DNA of 64,000 nt from QAMH01 sp900556425 (GTDB lineage: Bacteria > Actinomycetota > Coriobacteriia > Coriobacteriales > QAMH01), in assembly GCA_902475535.1 (NCBI GenBank), contig CABRZR010000009.1, forward strand, positions 1 to 64,000. The letters are read 5' to 3'. The notes below the pieces were generated by a model. It was not told the origin of the DNA and ran no database searches. It saw only the letters and a program-made list of their open reading frames with translations. Both the position numbers and the translations under genes were made by a program. Positions 18,999 through 27,493 of this stretch are shown in pieces (within the stretch, counting starts at the first letter, position 1; each line of letters opens with the position of its first letter).

Positions 18999-19571
18999 AT
19001 GAACAGCAAAAATGCAGAAATGCTAATCGCAATAACTCAGGTTATTGTCGGAATCGCCCTTGTCGTCGTCGGGATATATGCATTAGCCGGAATTGACATT
19101 ACGAGTGTTTCCGGAACTGCGGCAGTACGCAATCAATCATATGGAGGCGATGCGTATACCGGGATCCAAAATGCGAGCGCGGCAGCTGCAACAAATGCCG
19201 CGAACGCTGTATATCTTCTAGAGGACGGGCTTCTCGGCCTAAGCAAACTTCTCTGCGTAATCGGACTTGTTCTCATAATTATGGGCATCATGAAGATCGT
19301 CAAAGGAGCTGTAGCCGCCGTCTCTCTCTTCTTCCCATCAGAGGGCAAGAATTCAAGCCCTGAAACGAAGCATGAGAAGAATTCGCCAGAGAAGTTCGTG
19401 ATTGCAGATTCTGCGGAGGAGCCCAGTTCCGAAGAAAAGCCAGCAGGCATTGTAGGGACGCCTTCAAATGAAGTGCAGGAGGACCTGAAAACTCCAATGG
19501 ATGCCAAAGATATGGACCTGACGGACATTGAAGTCCATGACGAAGAGGCCAGCGACGTGAAGAAGGACTAG
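18999..19571 (+). CDS. two-TM protein with YGGDAYTGIQNA motif, paralogue A
   Basis: A 190-residue membrane protein. TM1 (about 8-30) is followed by an outside loop carrying YGGDAYTGIQNASAAAATNAAN, here noted by its core YGGDAYTGIQNA (about 47-58), then TM2 (about 80-108) and an acidic, Glu/Asp/Lys-rich cytoplasmic tail of about 80 residues. The same core occurs in the protein at 21207. I recall this loop from gut-bacterial hypothetical proteins but no function. Base composition is clearly more AT-rich than the flanking chromosome. Confidence 0.75.
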   Translation: MNSKNAEMLIAITQVIVGIALVVVGIYALAGIDITSVSGTAAVRNQSYGGDAYTGIQNASAAAATNAANAVYLLEDGLLGLSKLLCVIGLVLIIMGIMKIVKGAVAAVSLFFPSEGKNSSPETKHEKNSPEKFVIADSAEEPSSEEKPAGIVGTPSNEVQEDLKTPMDAKDMDLTDIEVHDEEASDVKKD

Positions 19572-19612
19572 ACCATCTTTGAATGAACGTTAACGGCATG
19601 AGAGAGGTAGTT

Positions 19613-20098
19613 ATGCAAAAAGCAAAAGCGCTGGTCGTAATACTTTTCGCAGTCGTGCTCCTTCTGATTATCTCTATCGCCGCATGGCAATTCTCGAAGC
19701 CGCTTTCTGCCGCCAAAACCGATGTTTCGAAAAGCGCAAAAACATATTCATACAGGAGTGCACCGGATTCGTCGCGGTCCTATTACTCGACGCAGAAAAA
19801 GACGGTCCCTCCTGATGAACTGGTTGTGGATACGGATGGAAAGAGCATCTATAAAGTATACGCGTCATCAAGCGAAATTCATTTTACCGGAACGTTTGAT
19901 GGACCGGGGCATTTCAGTATAACGATGCTCGACAGCAATCAAGATCACTACAAACTGGTTGCCAATGAAATTGGAACCTACAGGGTTGACAAAAGCGTTC
20001 GGGTGACCGCGGGATCCATGTATTACATCGAAATTGAATGCACGATAGGCAGTTGGACAGTCTCGTGGACCGGAACAGGCACGACATATCGGGACTGA
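19613..20098 (+). CDS. single-TM exported protein of unknown function
   Basis: A 161-residue protein with an N-terminal TM or signal anchor (ALVVILFAVVLLLIISIAAWQF) and an exported Ser/Tyr-rich linker. A C-terminal beta domain of about 85 residues follows (SSEIHFTGTFDGPGHFSITMLDSNQDHYKLV is the core region, residues about 88-118), ending in WTVSWTGTGTTYRD. The pattern resembles a small C2-like or PPC-like domain but I cannot assign it. I use the third ATG (19613) because GAGAGG precedes it; two in-frame ATGs lie 15 and 30 bp upstream. Confidence 0.7.
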   Translation: MQKAKALVVILFAVVLLLIISIAAWQFSKPLSAAKTDVSKSAKTYSYRSAPDSSRSYYSTQKKTVPPDELVVDTDGKSIYKVYASSSEIHFTGTFDGPGHFSITMLDSNQDHYKLVANEIGTYRVDKSVRVTAGSMYYIEIECTIGSWTVSWTGTGTTYRD

Positions 20099-20135
20099 CA
20101 CTCGACCAGCAAACAGTCATGGTCCTCGTGCAACA

Positions 20136-20459
20136 ATGGGAAAGCAGTGGGAATGGTGGTTGGCCGTGGATGAATATGCAGTAGTTTATCGCTGGAACAA
20201 ATCTAATCGGAATCCTGATTCCGACATTCGGATTAACCTAGCGCAAGTAGTTCAGAGCAAGAAGACAGGGGAGATGTTTTTGCAGCTTGAGGTGCAGGAC
20301 GGCGATTTTGCGCCGGCATCTCCCAGCTCTTTGGAAGCCATGGTTAAATTTGAAAATGAAGTAGAAGAGACCATTGGCATTGTTTTTCCGAGGCCGATTC
20401 ATACGAAAATGGGAAACGCACTTTTAATGCTATCGCCCTGCGTTCGAACGATGCAGTAA
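20136..20459 (+). pseudogene. N-terminal part of a frameshifted membrane protein gene
   Basis: The 107-residue frame begins MGKQWEWWLAVDEYAVVYRW and reads as a small soluble domain up to about FPRPIHT. It then runs into a short unrelated tail and a stop at 20459. From 20360 a different frame is open without interruption into the next feature (SYENGKRTFNAIALRSND, then the residues before its TM helix). The simplest reading is one gene, 20136-21064, with a single frameshift between about 20360 and 20457. It could be a mutation, a sequencing error or recoding; no classical slippery heptamer is visible. Confidence 0.55.
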
Positions 20460-20494
20460 AAGACATTTCGTTTAAGGAAAACGCTCCTCAGCCG

Positions 20495-21064
20495 TTGACT
20501 TCGACAACGCAGGCGACGGGTTCAGATTCAGACAGCAAAAAGGGAAAACGCACAGGTGCTATTGTTGGTGGAATAGTGGCAGGGATAGCTGTTCTTGTCG
20601 TTATGCTCGTCTTGCTGATCCCCGCCTGCTCTGACCCCATGAAAGAGCTTGAGTATAAGGGACTTACAATCTCTGTCCCAGAGGACACGACAGAGAACAC
20701 GTCTGGTGGCGACTTGTCCCTGAACTTCGATGATGGCGCTATATGGATTTCTAAAGTGAGTTACGGCGATGGCGATCCTGATGGAGTTCGTGACATAGTG
20801 GAAGAGGTTCACGTAGGCGAATCAAACTATAGGCAAGTGCACGTTCCCGGGGAGTCATTTGAATCGGCAAAATGGGATACCAAGGTTATTCTCAACAACG
20901 GGTCGACGATGGACGGTTATTTGCTTGTGACGTGCTCCGATGATTCACTTTATGCAATTCAGGCATGGGTGGAGTCCGAGCGTTCGTCCGATGGCTTGAA
21001 GGACGTTAATAGCGCGCTAAGAACATTAGATAGGATTTTAGGCAGCGTTAGAATTGACCAATAG
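20495..21064 (+). pseudogene. C-terminal part of the frameshifted gene: TM plus exported domain
   Basis: The frame from the TTG at 20495 gives 189 residues. A basic stretch (SKKGKRTGAIVGG) leads into a TM helix (about 23-47), then an exported domain of about 140 residues (YKGLTISVPEDTTENTSG, GYLLVTCSDDSLYAIQAWVESE) resembling lipoprotein domains that read small secreted folds. The TTG has no ribosome-binding site, and the frame is open 135 bp further upstream. It is better read as the continuation of the gene at 20136 than as a separate gene. Confidence 0.6.
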
Positions 21065-21206
21065 GCAGCGGCGTTAAAGGCGACCGTGATGTGATGTGAC
21101 TCCCAGACCACCGTTCGTCTCCCTTGCAAATTGTTGCGCAACAGATTTGAGAAATAAGGGAGGAGACTGTGCACCAGAACTTCATGGATGTAGAGAGGAG
21201 TCGCAA

Positions 21207-21686
21207 ATGAAGGGAAATCTTGAGCTGCCAAAGTGCATAGTAAATATCGTAATCGGGGCATTGGCCATAATCCTTGCCCTGGCTTGTTTTCTGAGTGATA
21301 CAGGCGTATTCGAAAGAGAAAGCGCCTATGGTGGGGACGCATACACTGGAATTCAAAATGCGGCTGCGATAACCGCGAATAACGTCAAGTGCGTCGCTGG
21401 TATTGCGTCACTCGGATTTGGCTCCGTGCTTCTGATTTTTGGATTTTCCTTTGTCTCCAGAGGCGTCTTTGGCCTACTTGAAGCTGGCCGAGGGTTGGAA
21501 AAGAATGAAGGCGCATCTTCTTCATCGAAAAAGGAAGGCGCGACGAATTCGACTGTACCCCTGCAATCCAACAACTTATCTGGCGGTAATGATGCCCCGG
21601 CTTCTCCTCAGCCTGAGGTGGCGAAAGAGGCCCCTAGCCCAATGACGCCACAGCCTCCCAAGGACTGCGATGATGCATCGAAATAA
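21207..21686 (+). CDS. two-TM protein with YGGDAYTGIQNA motif, paralogue B
   Basis: A 159-residue membrane protein with TM1 (about 9-30), the external motif YGGDAYTGIQNAAA (about 40-53), TM2 (about 63-88) and a Ser/Pro/Lys-rich cytoplasmic tail. The motif and topology match the protein at 18999; the tails are unrelated. The start follows GAGAGGAG by 6 bases. Its 3' end overlaps the following lipoprotein gene by 17 bp. Confidence 0.75.
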   Translation: MKGNLELPKCIVNIVIGALAIILALACFLSDTGVFERESAYGGDAYTGIQNAAAITANNVKCVAGIASLGFGSVLLIFGFSFVSRGVFGLLEAGRGLEKNEGASSSSKKEGATNSTVPLQSNNLSGGNDAPASPQPEVAKEAPSPMTPQPPKDCDDASK

Positions 21687-22080
21687 ATCGGTCCTCCTTT
21701 CCTGCATCCTGATCGTTTGTTTGCTGTTCCTGGTTGGATGCAACGGGAAGAACCCATCACATGAGCGTTTGCGGGATACCCAGACTTCCATTGACTCTTT
21801 CAGTGCTTCTGACCTTCGCATCAGTGGGGTCTCATTGAGCTCATCTGGCTCTTATATAACAGCAACTGGGACAGTAACGAATAACGGAAGCCGAACCGTT
21901 CGTTTTGTCGAGGTAAAGGCGGCGTTCAAGAATTCATCAGGGAAGGTTGTCGATACGGATTGGACCTATGCAGTTGGCAGCGAAGGGCTTTCTCCCGGCG
22001 AGAGTACCAAATTTTCCATCATGGTTGACAAGGACTATTCCATCAAAGATTGCAGCGTTACCGTCCAGGATTACGATTAA
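21670..22080 (+). CDS. lipoprotein with FxLYD-like domain
   Basis: A 136-residue lipoprotein. The signal peptide (LLSCILIVCLLFLV) ends in lipobox LVGC|NGK. The mature domain reads as an FxLYD-type Ig-like fold (ATGTVTNNGSRTVRFVEVKA, then LSPGESTKFSIMVD). The two adjacent ATGs at 21670 and 21673 are both possible. It overlaps the previous gene and so is probably co-translated with it. Confidence 0.75.
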   Translation: MMHRNKSVLLSCILIVCLLFLVGCNGKNPSHERLRDTQTSIDSFSASDLRISGVSLSSSGSYITATGTVTNNGSRTVRFVEVKAAFKNSSGKVVDTDWTYAVGSEGLSPGESTKFSIMVDKDYSIKDCSVTVQDYD

Positions 22081-22130
22081 GGCCCTGCCTTGCACGTGTT
22101 TGGCGTTCTTGGTGAAGAAAGGATAGACAA

Positions 22131-22940
22131 ATGCTAAAGAGAATTATGGGAGTTCTAGTTGTGGCTATGCTTACGCTGTCGCTATGCGCTTGCGGATCTA
22201 ACGGAAACAGCGCGGCAAGCTCATCTAAGACCAGTGAATATGATCCGGCGGTCGACACCATCGACCTCACTCTTGATAAGGGGAGCGTTCGTTTTGTCCG
22301 TGCAGAAAAGGCCAACGCAAACCTGACCGATAGCGAGAATGCTTACGTGTTTGTGTTTGAATTCACCAATGCCCAGGACAAGCCGGCAGCGGTTCAATCG
22401 GTATTCAGATTCCAATTCTTCCAAAATGGGGCCGAGCTTAGTGATCACCCTTCGTATTCATCGAGGGGCGGGGAACAGTATGATCTGGTTCACGCCTTCT
22501 TCGATAGTGCCATGACGGGCGGCACGGTAACTTTCGGCCAGCTCGTTACGCTGGAAGATGAAAGTCCCGTCACTGTTATGGTGAGCCCCAACGGAGCCGC
22601 TCTCGATGATAACTATCAGATGATGGAAGTTGCCATCAACGCTTCAGGGGCTGTGGGCTCTGCAGCTTCGCCCGCTTCGGTAGATGCAATCGATGCTGCG
22701 CTACAGGGAACTTGGTCAGTCGAAAACCAGGGTACATTTACTTTCAACCAGGGCGCTCTTACCGTTGACGGATCGGGGGCGGTCATATCGGGAACATATG
22801 AAATCAATGTGGATGAATCTTCGATTGTGGGCCATCTTGAGGCATCCGATGGCTCCTTGAAGGTCACCCTTCCTTATGAATATGCTGACAATACGCTGAA
22901 GGTCTTTAACAACAGGGGCAATGAGCTAGTCAAGATGTAG
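22131..22940 (+). CDS. lipoprotein with DUF5067-like domain
   Basis: A 269-residue lipoprotein with signal peptide and lipobox LCAC|GSN. The central region (about 40-160: VFVFEFTNAQDKPAAVQSVF, FQNGAELSDHP) matches the DUF5067 Ig-like domain found in Gram-positive lipoproteins. The C-terminal 80 residues (LQGTWSVENQGTFTFNQG, VISGTYEINVDESSIVGHL) resemble the compact domain of the lipoprotein at 18554. GAAAGGAT lies before the ATG. It is the last member of the AT-richer envelope block. Confidence 0.78.
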   Translation: MLKRIMGVLVVAMLTLSLCACGSNGNSAASSSKTSEYDPAVDTIDLTLDKGSVRFVRAEKANANLTDSENAYVFVFEFTNAQDKPAAVQSVFRFQFFQNGAELSDHPSYSSRGGEQYDLVHAFFDSAMTGGTVTFGQLVTLEDESPVTVMVSPNGAALDDNYQMMEVAINASGAVGSAASPASVDAIDAALQGTWSVENQGTFTFNQGALTVDGSGAVISGTYEINVDESSIVGHLEASDGSLKVTLPYEYADNTLKVFNNRGNELVKM

Positions 22941-23065
22941 GGCTCGTCGAGTACAGTACGGGCTTTTCCATATTGAATCTGCGCCTGTGTGACCCAGCTT
23001 GCATATCTTGCATGCCGGCTGGCACGGGGATGGGATAGGCAACTTTTTCGGAATGCTGTGTCATT

Positions 23066-23095
23066 GGTGGCTCGACCCAAATGGATCGAGCCACC
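23066..23095. terminator. hairpin downstream of the lipoprotein block
   Basis: GGTGGCTCGA (23066-23075) and TCGAGCCACC (23086-23095) form a perfect 10-bp stem with a 10-nt loop, followed by only two T residues. It is a likely but weak terminator between the AT-richer block and the small gene at 23182. The rest of 22941-23181 shows nothing else. Confidence 0.55.
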
Positions 23096-23181
23096 TTATG
23101 CTTGCGGTTTGGCATAAAGACAGCGTTGATGTTTATTATTTGATCAAAGCAAGTTCAGTCTTCACTGGGAGGACATCCTCC

Positions 23182-23364
23182 ATGGCCACCATCGACGTCG
23201 ACAAGCTGCGCGACTACATGAGGGACTACTTCGGCACCGCCATGATGGACGGCTTTCCCGCGGCTATCCTCGACCTTGCCGACGTCGACTCCATGTCCGG
23301 CGAGGAGCTCTGCAAGACGGCCGAGGACAACGGTATCGACCTGCGCAAGTTCGCCATCGAATGA
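23182..23364 (+). CDS. 60-residue acidic hypothetical protein
   Basis: A short acidic protein starting MATIDVDKLRDYMRDYFGTA with good helical periodicity and the phrases AAILDLADVDSMSGEELCKTAEDNGIDL. GGGAGGA lies 8 bases before the ATG, and codon use matches chromosomal genes, which supports it being real. No family with known function is recognised. It converges on the DUF4143 ATPase gene, 7 bp away. Confidence 0.7.
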   Translation: MATIDVDKLRDYMRDYFGTAMMDGFPAAILDLADVDSMSGEELCKTAEDNGIDLRKFAIE

Positions 23365-23371
23365 CGCGCCG

Positions 23372-24682
23372 CTATGCTCCCAGGGCGCGTATGGGAATCA
23401 CGCAAACGCCGTCCGGTCTATGGTAGGGCGCTTCGCCTACGCCGGTGACAATCGCCAGGAAAGCCGGGGTAGGCGTGCGCTTGCGCTCGTCGGCCAAAAG
23501 CTTTTCCCTCAATCGGACAAGGCTCTTCGCAGCCTCCTCTATCTTCGCCTGGCTCAGCTTGATTTCGACCGCACCCCAGCTACCATCTGCGCGCTCGATG
23601 ATGACATCCGCCTCAAGGTCCGAATCGTCGCGGTAGTAACGCAGTGGCACATCGCCGACATTCTCGAGAGCACGGGAATAAACGTCCAGATCGCGCATGA
23701 CCAGATTCTCGAATACAAGCCCGAAAGTCTGAAAGTCCTCCAGCAGCGCAGTTGGACTCAGCCCAAGCAGGCTTACGGCAAGAGAAGGATCGGCAAAATA
23801 GTATTTGGGCTTGGTGCGCATGCGCAACGGAGAGCGCGACGCCGGAACCCATCCCGGAACCTCGTCAATAAGAAACAGTTTCTTCAGAAGCTCTAGATAT
23901 CGCGAGACCTCCCGCATCTGCGCATCTGTCGGATCCTGATCATCTGCAAGCGAGAACACGTCAGCGGCCAGGGTCTTGTTCGTGACTGCCTGTCCCAGAT
24001 TACGTGCGAGGGAGGTGGCAACGCGGCGCGCAAATCCCGCTTCACCGCCAAGGCGTGGGATGCTCTCTTCGAATATGAGGCTCAAATATTCTCGCGTGAC
24101 TATGAGTGCGTCTTGCGAGGGCTTGAATGCTTCTTCAGGCCAGCCGCCGCGGCATGCGAGTTCTGCCATAGCTGCTATTCCATCACTGCATTGCGCGCGA
24201 GGCAGCCGGCCTTCGAATAAGCCCGCCAAGCTGACGCTTGCGCTCGAATCCTCGGACTCCTGTAACGTCATCGGACGCATGCGAATTCGTCCGATGCGCC
24301 CTGCTCCGCTATGGCTTCTCATGTTCGGGTCAGCGGGCGTGGACGATCCAGTCAAAATCCACAGCCCTTTTTCACCGCCCGCATCGTCAACGGCATGGCG
24401 TACCGTGTCCCAGATTGTCGGGACGCGCTGCCATTCGTCTATGACATGTGGGTTTTCCCCGGCAAGCGCATAGGAGGGGTCTGCTGCGACGATATCGAGA
24501 TTGGAGCCCCGGTCGACATAGGTCACGCTTTTGCCATGGGCAAGGGCGGTCCACGTCTTGCCACACCATTTAGTGCCGGAGATCTCGACTGCGCCAAAGA
24601 GCTCCAGGTATCTTTCGACCTTTGCGTCGAGGATTCGTGGCCTGTATGCAGGTGGTGCAATGCCTTTTGATGTGTCTCCCAT
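23372..24682 (-). CDS. AAA_14/DUF4143 family ATPase
   Basis: A 436-residue member of the large, poorly understood family of ATPases with a C-terminal DUF4143 and PD-(D/E)xK-like end. The P-loop is GTKWCGKTW (about residues 36-44), followed by the Walker B-like HVIDEWQRVP and the sensor ILTGSSTP. The C-terminal part has DLEADVIIERADGSWGAVEIKLS, split by function as the nuclease-like E...D..AVEIK pattern. GGGGGTC precedes the ATG. Four 23-bp-spaced repeats lie in its promoter region. Such genes are often multicopy and linked to defence or selfish regulation; the role here is unknown. Confidence 0.85.
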   Translation of the reverse strand: MGDTSKGIAPPAYRPRILDAKVERYLELFGAVEISGTKWCGKTWTALAHGKSVTYVDRGSNLDIVAADPSYALAGENPHVIDEWQRVPTIWDTVRHAVDDAGGEKGLWILTGSSTPADPNMRSHSGAGRIGRIRMRPMTLQESEDSSASVSLAGLFEGRLPRAQCSDGIAAMAELACRGGWPEEAFKPSQDALIVTREYLSLIFEESIPRLGGEAGFARRVATSLARNLGQAVTNKTLAADVFSLADDQDPTDAQMREVSRYLELLKKLFLIDEVPGWVPASRSPLRMRTKPKYYFADPSLAVSLLGLSPTALLEDFQTFGLVFENLVMRDLDVYSRALENVGDVPLRYYRDDSDLEADVIIERADGSWGAVEIKLSQAKIEEAAKSLVRLREKLLADERKRTPTPAFLAIVTGVGEAPYHRPDGVCVIPIRALGA

Positions 24683-24718
24683 AATCCGACCCCCAGAAGG
24701 CCTGCTAAACAGGTGTTT

Positions 24719-24800
24719 CCGTAAAAACGAATATAATTATACCGAAAAAACGAATGCAGCGACACCGAAAAAACGAATGCAGCAACACCGAAAAAACGAA
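24719..24800. repeat. four-copy 23-bp-period repeat in the promoter of the DUF4143 gene
   Basis: CCGAAAAAACGAA starts at 24742, 24765 and 24788, with a one-mismatch copy at 24719. The period is exactly 23 bp, about two helical turns, with GTGCAGC-like spacers between the later copies. On the minus strand the gene's likely -10 box TATAAT (24741-24736) lies between copies 1 and 2. The arrangement suggests cooperative binding of a regulator, possibly the gene's own product. Confidence 0.8.
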
Positions 24801-24874
24801 TTCTCCCCACACACGAAAAAGCGGGCAGGCGCATCGCGCCCACCCGCTCTCGTCGCAGCGTATCTCCCGCACCG

Positions 24875-25594
24875 CTACTTGTTCTTGAAGTCCTTCACGA
24901 ACCGGTAGCCGTAGCCGCGCACGGTCTCGATGACGTTGGGATCCAGGCCGACGCTTGCCAGCTTGTCGCGCAGGCGCTTGATGTGCGTGTCCACCGTCTT
25001 GGTCTCGACAACGTACTGCCAATCCCACGCCTCGCGCAGCAGCTGCTCGCGACCCAGCACGGTACCCGCGTGGCTCATGAGCGTGACCAGCAGCTCGAAC
25101 TCACGCGGCGTGAGCTCGATGTCCTTGCCCTCGAAGGTGGCGTGATGCCCTGCCTCATCCAGGTGGATGCCGCTAATGTCGAGGACGCGCACGCCGTCGG
25201 CGCTTGTGTCGGCTTCTTGCGGGGCACGGCGCAGCAGCGCGTGCACGCGGGCAAGTAGCTCGCGGATGCCAAAGGGCTTGGCCAGGTAGTCATCGCCGCC
25301 GAGCTCGAGCCCGACGACCTTGTCGAGCTCCGTGTCGCGTGCCGATAGAAACAGCACGGGCACGTTGCTCTTCGTGCGGATGCGACGACATACCTCGTAG
25401 CCGTCGATACCGGGCAACATGACGTCGAGAATCACGAGGTCGTAATCGTTGGCGTTGGCCATATCGACGGCCTCGTTGCCATTATGCGCGACATCGACCT
25501 TGTAGTTCTCCTTCGAGAGGTTAAAGCTGACGAAATCGGTTATTGCCTGCTCGTCGTCAACGACGAGTATTCTCTGTTCGCTTTTTTCATCCAT
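24875..25594 (-). CDS. OmpR/PhoB-family response regulator
   Basis: A 239-residue two-component response regulator. The receiver domain (1-120) has the acidic pair DDE at 13-15, phospho-acceptor Asp57 in VILDVMLPG, the Thr/Ser in FLSARD and the Lys in LAKPF. The winged-helix DNA-binding domain (about 140-235) contains LTPREFELLVTLM, VVETKTVDTHIKRLRDKL and ETVRGYGYRF. The start is the ATG of MDEKSEQ, with GTGGAG about 8 bases before it; an in-frame GTG 12 bp upstream overlaps that site. It is divergent from coaX, beyond which a histidine kinase gene lies on the other strand. Confidence 0.92.
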   Translation of the reverse strand: MDEKSEQRILVVDDEQAITDFVSFNLSKENYKVDVAHNGNEAVDMANANDYDLVILDVMLPGIDGYEVCRRIRTKSNVPVLFLSARDTELDKVVGLELGGDDYLAKPFGIRELLARVHALLRRAPQEADTSADGVRVLDISGIHLDEAGHHATFEGKDIELTPREFELLVTLMSHAGTVLGREQLLREAWDWQYVVETKTVDTHIKRLRDKLASVGLDPNVIETVRGYGYRFVKDFKNK

Positions 25595-25701
25595 GGCAAG
25601 CTCCACTCAACCATTACCTGTTACGATTACATTCTATTGTATGCGCTGAAGGAGAGTTCGCGCTACGCTGTAATGAAACTGTTTTGAGAGATGGAGAATG
25701 C

Positions 25702-26466
25702 ATGCTTCTGACCGTGGACATCGGAAACACGCAAACCGCCATGGGCCTCTTCGAGGGCGAGGAGCTCGTAGCCCACTGGGTCTTCACGACGCGCGCGCAA
25801 GATACCGCCGATGAGGTGAGGCTTTCGCTTATCGGGCAATTCAAGCTCAACGATATCGACATCTCGTCTTGCGATGACGTGGTTATCGCCTCGGTCGTGC
25901 CGGCGCTTACCGAGTGCTGGGCGAGCGTCGCACGAAGTATCACCGGGCGCGAGCCCATCATCGTGGGGCCCGGCATCAAGACGGGGCTCGCGATGCGCTA
26001 CGACAACCCGGCCGAGATCGGCGCCGACCGCGTGGCTGACGCCATTGCCGCCATCAAGCTCGAGGGTGCGCCTGTCGTGGTCGTCGACCTGGGCACCACG
26101 ACCAACATCGAGGTTATCGACGAGAAGGGCCGCTTCATGGGCGGCATCATCGCACCTGGCATGGGCACGGGCGCAGATGCCATGTTCACCCATGCAGCTC
26201 GCCTGCCGCAGGTCGACATCGTCGAGCCCGCCCATGCGATTGGCACCAACACGATAGACGCCATGCGCTCGGGCATCATCTTCGGCGAGGTGGCGCGTAT
26301 CGACGGCCTTGTCCGCGCCATCTTCGACGAGCTCGGCTACGAGGCGCCCGTCATTGCAACGGGCGGCTTCTCGGGCATGATCACCGAGCTTTCCCAGACC
26401 ATCACCCGTCGTGAGCCGCGTCTGACCTTGCATGGCCTGCGGCTCGTTTACGAGAAGAACCGATAG
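25702..26466 (+). CDS. coaX: type III pantothenate kinase
   Basis: A 254-residue kinase for the first step of coenzyme A synthesis (pantothenate to 4'-phosphopantothenate). It has the ASKHA-fold phosphate loop DIGNTQTAMGLFEG, the pantothenate-site block YDNPAEIGADRVADA, the strand VVDLGTTTNIEVID, and the Gly-rich GGIIAPGM. The start is the ATG after GGAGAATGC. The HTH upstream lies on the other strand; the kinase gene is followed after 16 bp by the histidine kinase. Confidence 0.95.
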   Translation: MLLTVDIGNTQTAMGLFEGEELVAHWVFTTRAQDTADEVRLSLIGQFKLNDIDISSCDDVVIASVVPALTECWASVARSITGREPIIVGPGIKTGLAMRYDNPAEIGADRVADAIAAIKLEGAPVVVVDLGTTTNIEVIDEKGRFMGGIIAPGMGTGADAMFTHAARLPQVDIVEPAHAIGTNTIDAMRSGIIFGEVARIDGLVRAIFDELGYEAPVIATGGFSGMITELSQTITRREPRLTLHGLRLVYEKNR

Positions 26467-26482
26467 AACCGAGGAGGCTGCC

Positions 26483-27391
26483 GTGGTTGCAGGCGATACG
26501 GGCAACAGGATCGATTCGCAGGACATGTTCGGTGGGGAGGTCCCGCCCGAGGTCCTGCGTTTCTTCGAGCAGGCAGATCCGCCACACGAGGTCCGCGCGT
26601 TCATACGAGAGACCATCAACGAGATGCGCAGCGAGGAGGCCCGCCAGGCGCAATTCGTGAGTGACGTAAGCCACGAGATCCGCACGCCGCTCACCGCCAT
26701 TCGCGGTGCGGCCGAGACCTTGCTCGAGGGGGATGTCCCCGAGCAGATGCAGCAGCGCTTCCTCGACCAGATCATCAAGGAGTGCGACCGCCTCACGCGC
26801 CTGGCCAATGACCTGCTCACCTTGCAACGGGCCGAAGGTGAAAACATGGAGCTCACGCGCATCAATCTGCGCGCCATCGCCGATAACTGCGCCCTGCTCA
26901 TGCAAGGTCTCGTCGAGGAACGCGGCGTGAACCTCACCGTGGTGGGCGAGGCCCCGGACGTTATGGGCAATGCAGATGCGCTCAACCAGATCCTCGTGAA
27001 CCTCATCGAGAACGCGAGCCGCTTTGCGGGCGAGGGTGGCCACGTGCGCGTCGAGATTGCCTGCAACGAGGGCCATTCGGTCATCGCCGTCAAGGATGAC
27101 GGGCCGGGCTTCGGCGACGAATCACCCGAGCATCTCTTCGATCGCTTCTATCGTGCCGACCAGAGTCGTGCGCGCTTCAAGGGCAGCGGCAACAGTGGCC
27201 TGGGGCTTGCCATCGTCAAGGCGCTTGCCGAGGCGATGGGCGGCACCGTGCAAGCGGCCAATCTAGCTGGTCACGGCGCGGTCTTCATCGTCGCCATTCC
27301 CAGCCTGCCGCCCGAGAACTGGAAGGACACCGCGCCTTGCGCGCATCTGAGCGAGTCGCTTCGGGAGTCTATCCTCAATGTCGGCGAGTAG
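26483..27391 (+). CDS. soluble sensor histidine kinase
   Basis: A 302-residue histidine kinase with no TM helix. Residues 1-55 are a short acidic N-terminus with no recognised sensor domain. The HisKA domain has the phospho-acceptor His64 in VSHEIRTPLTAIRG. The HATPase domain has the N box NLIENASRF, the G1 box DDGPGFGD, F box LFDRFYRAD and G2 box GSGNSGLGLAI. The start is the GTG 5 bases after GAGGAGG. It lies behind coaX and probably pairs with the response regulator encoded divergently at 24875. It must read a cytoplasmic signal or partner. Confidence 0.9.
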   Translation: MVAGDTGNRIDSQDMFGGEVPPEVLRFFEQADPPHEVRAFIRETINEMRSEEARQAQFVSDVSHEIRTPLTAIRGAAETLLEGDVPEQMQQRFLDQIIKECDRLTRLANDLLTLQRAEGENMELTRINLRAIADNCALLMQGLVEERGVNLTVVGEAPDVMGNADALNQILVNLIENASRFAGEGGHVRVEIACNEGHSVIAVKDDGPGFGDESPEHLFDRFYRADQSRARFKGSGNSGLGLAIVKALAEAMGGTVQAANLAGHGAVFIVAIPSLPPENWKDTAPCAHLSESLRESILNVGE

Positions 27392-27493
27392 CGCCTTCCG
27401 CGAGCGAAAACCCCTCTCCATATGCGAATGCATGGGTGGCGCATGCGAGCATTTGCGGTACCATGTGCGTTACAAAAATCTGAAGGGAACAAG

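Noticed and set aside
24719..24800. Possible CRISPR array
   Set aside because: The repeat is only 13 bp, spacers are 10 bp and nearly identical, and no cas gene is present.
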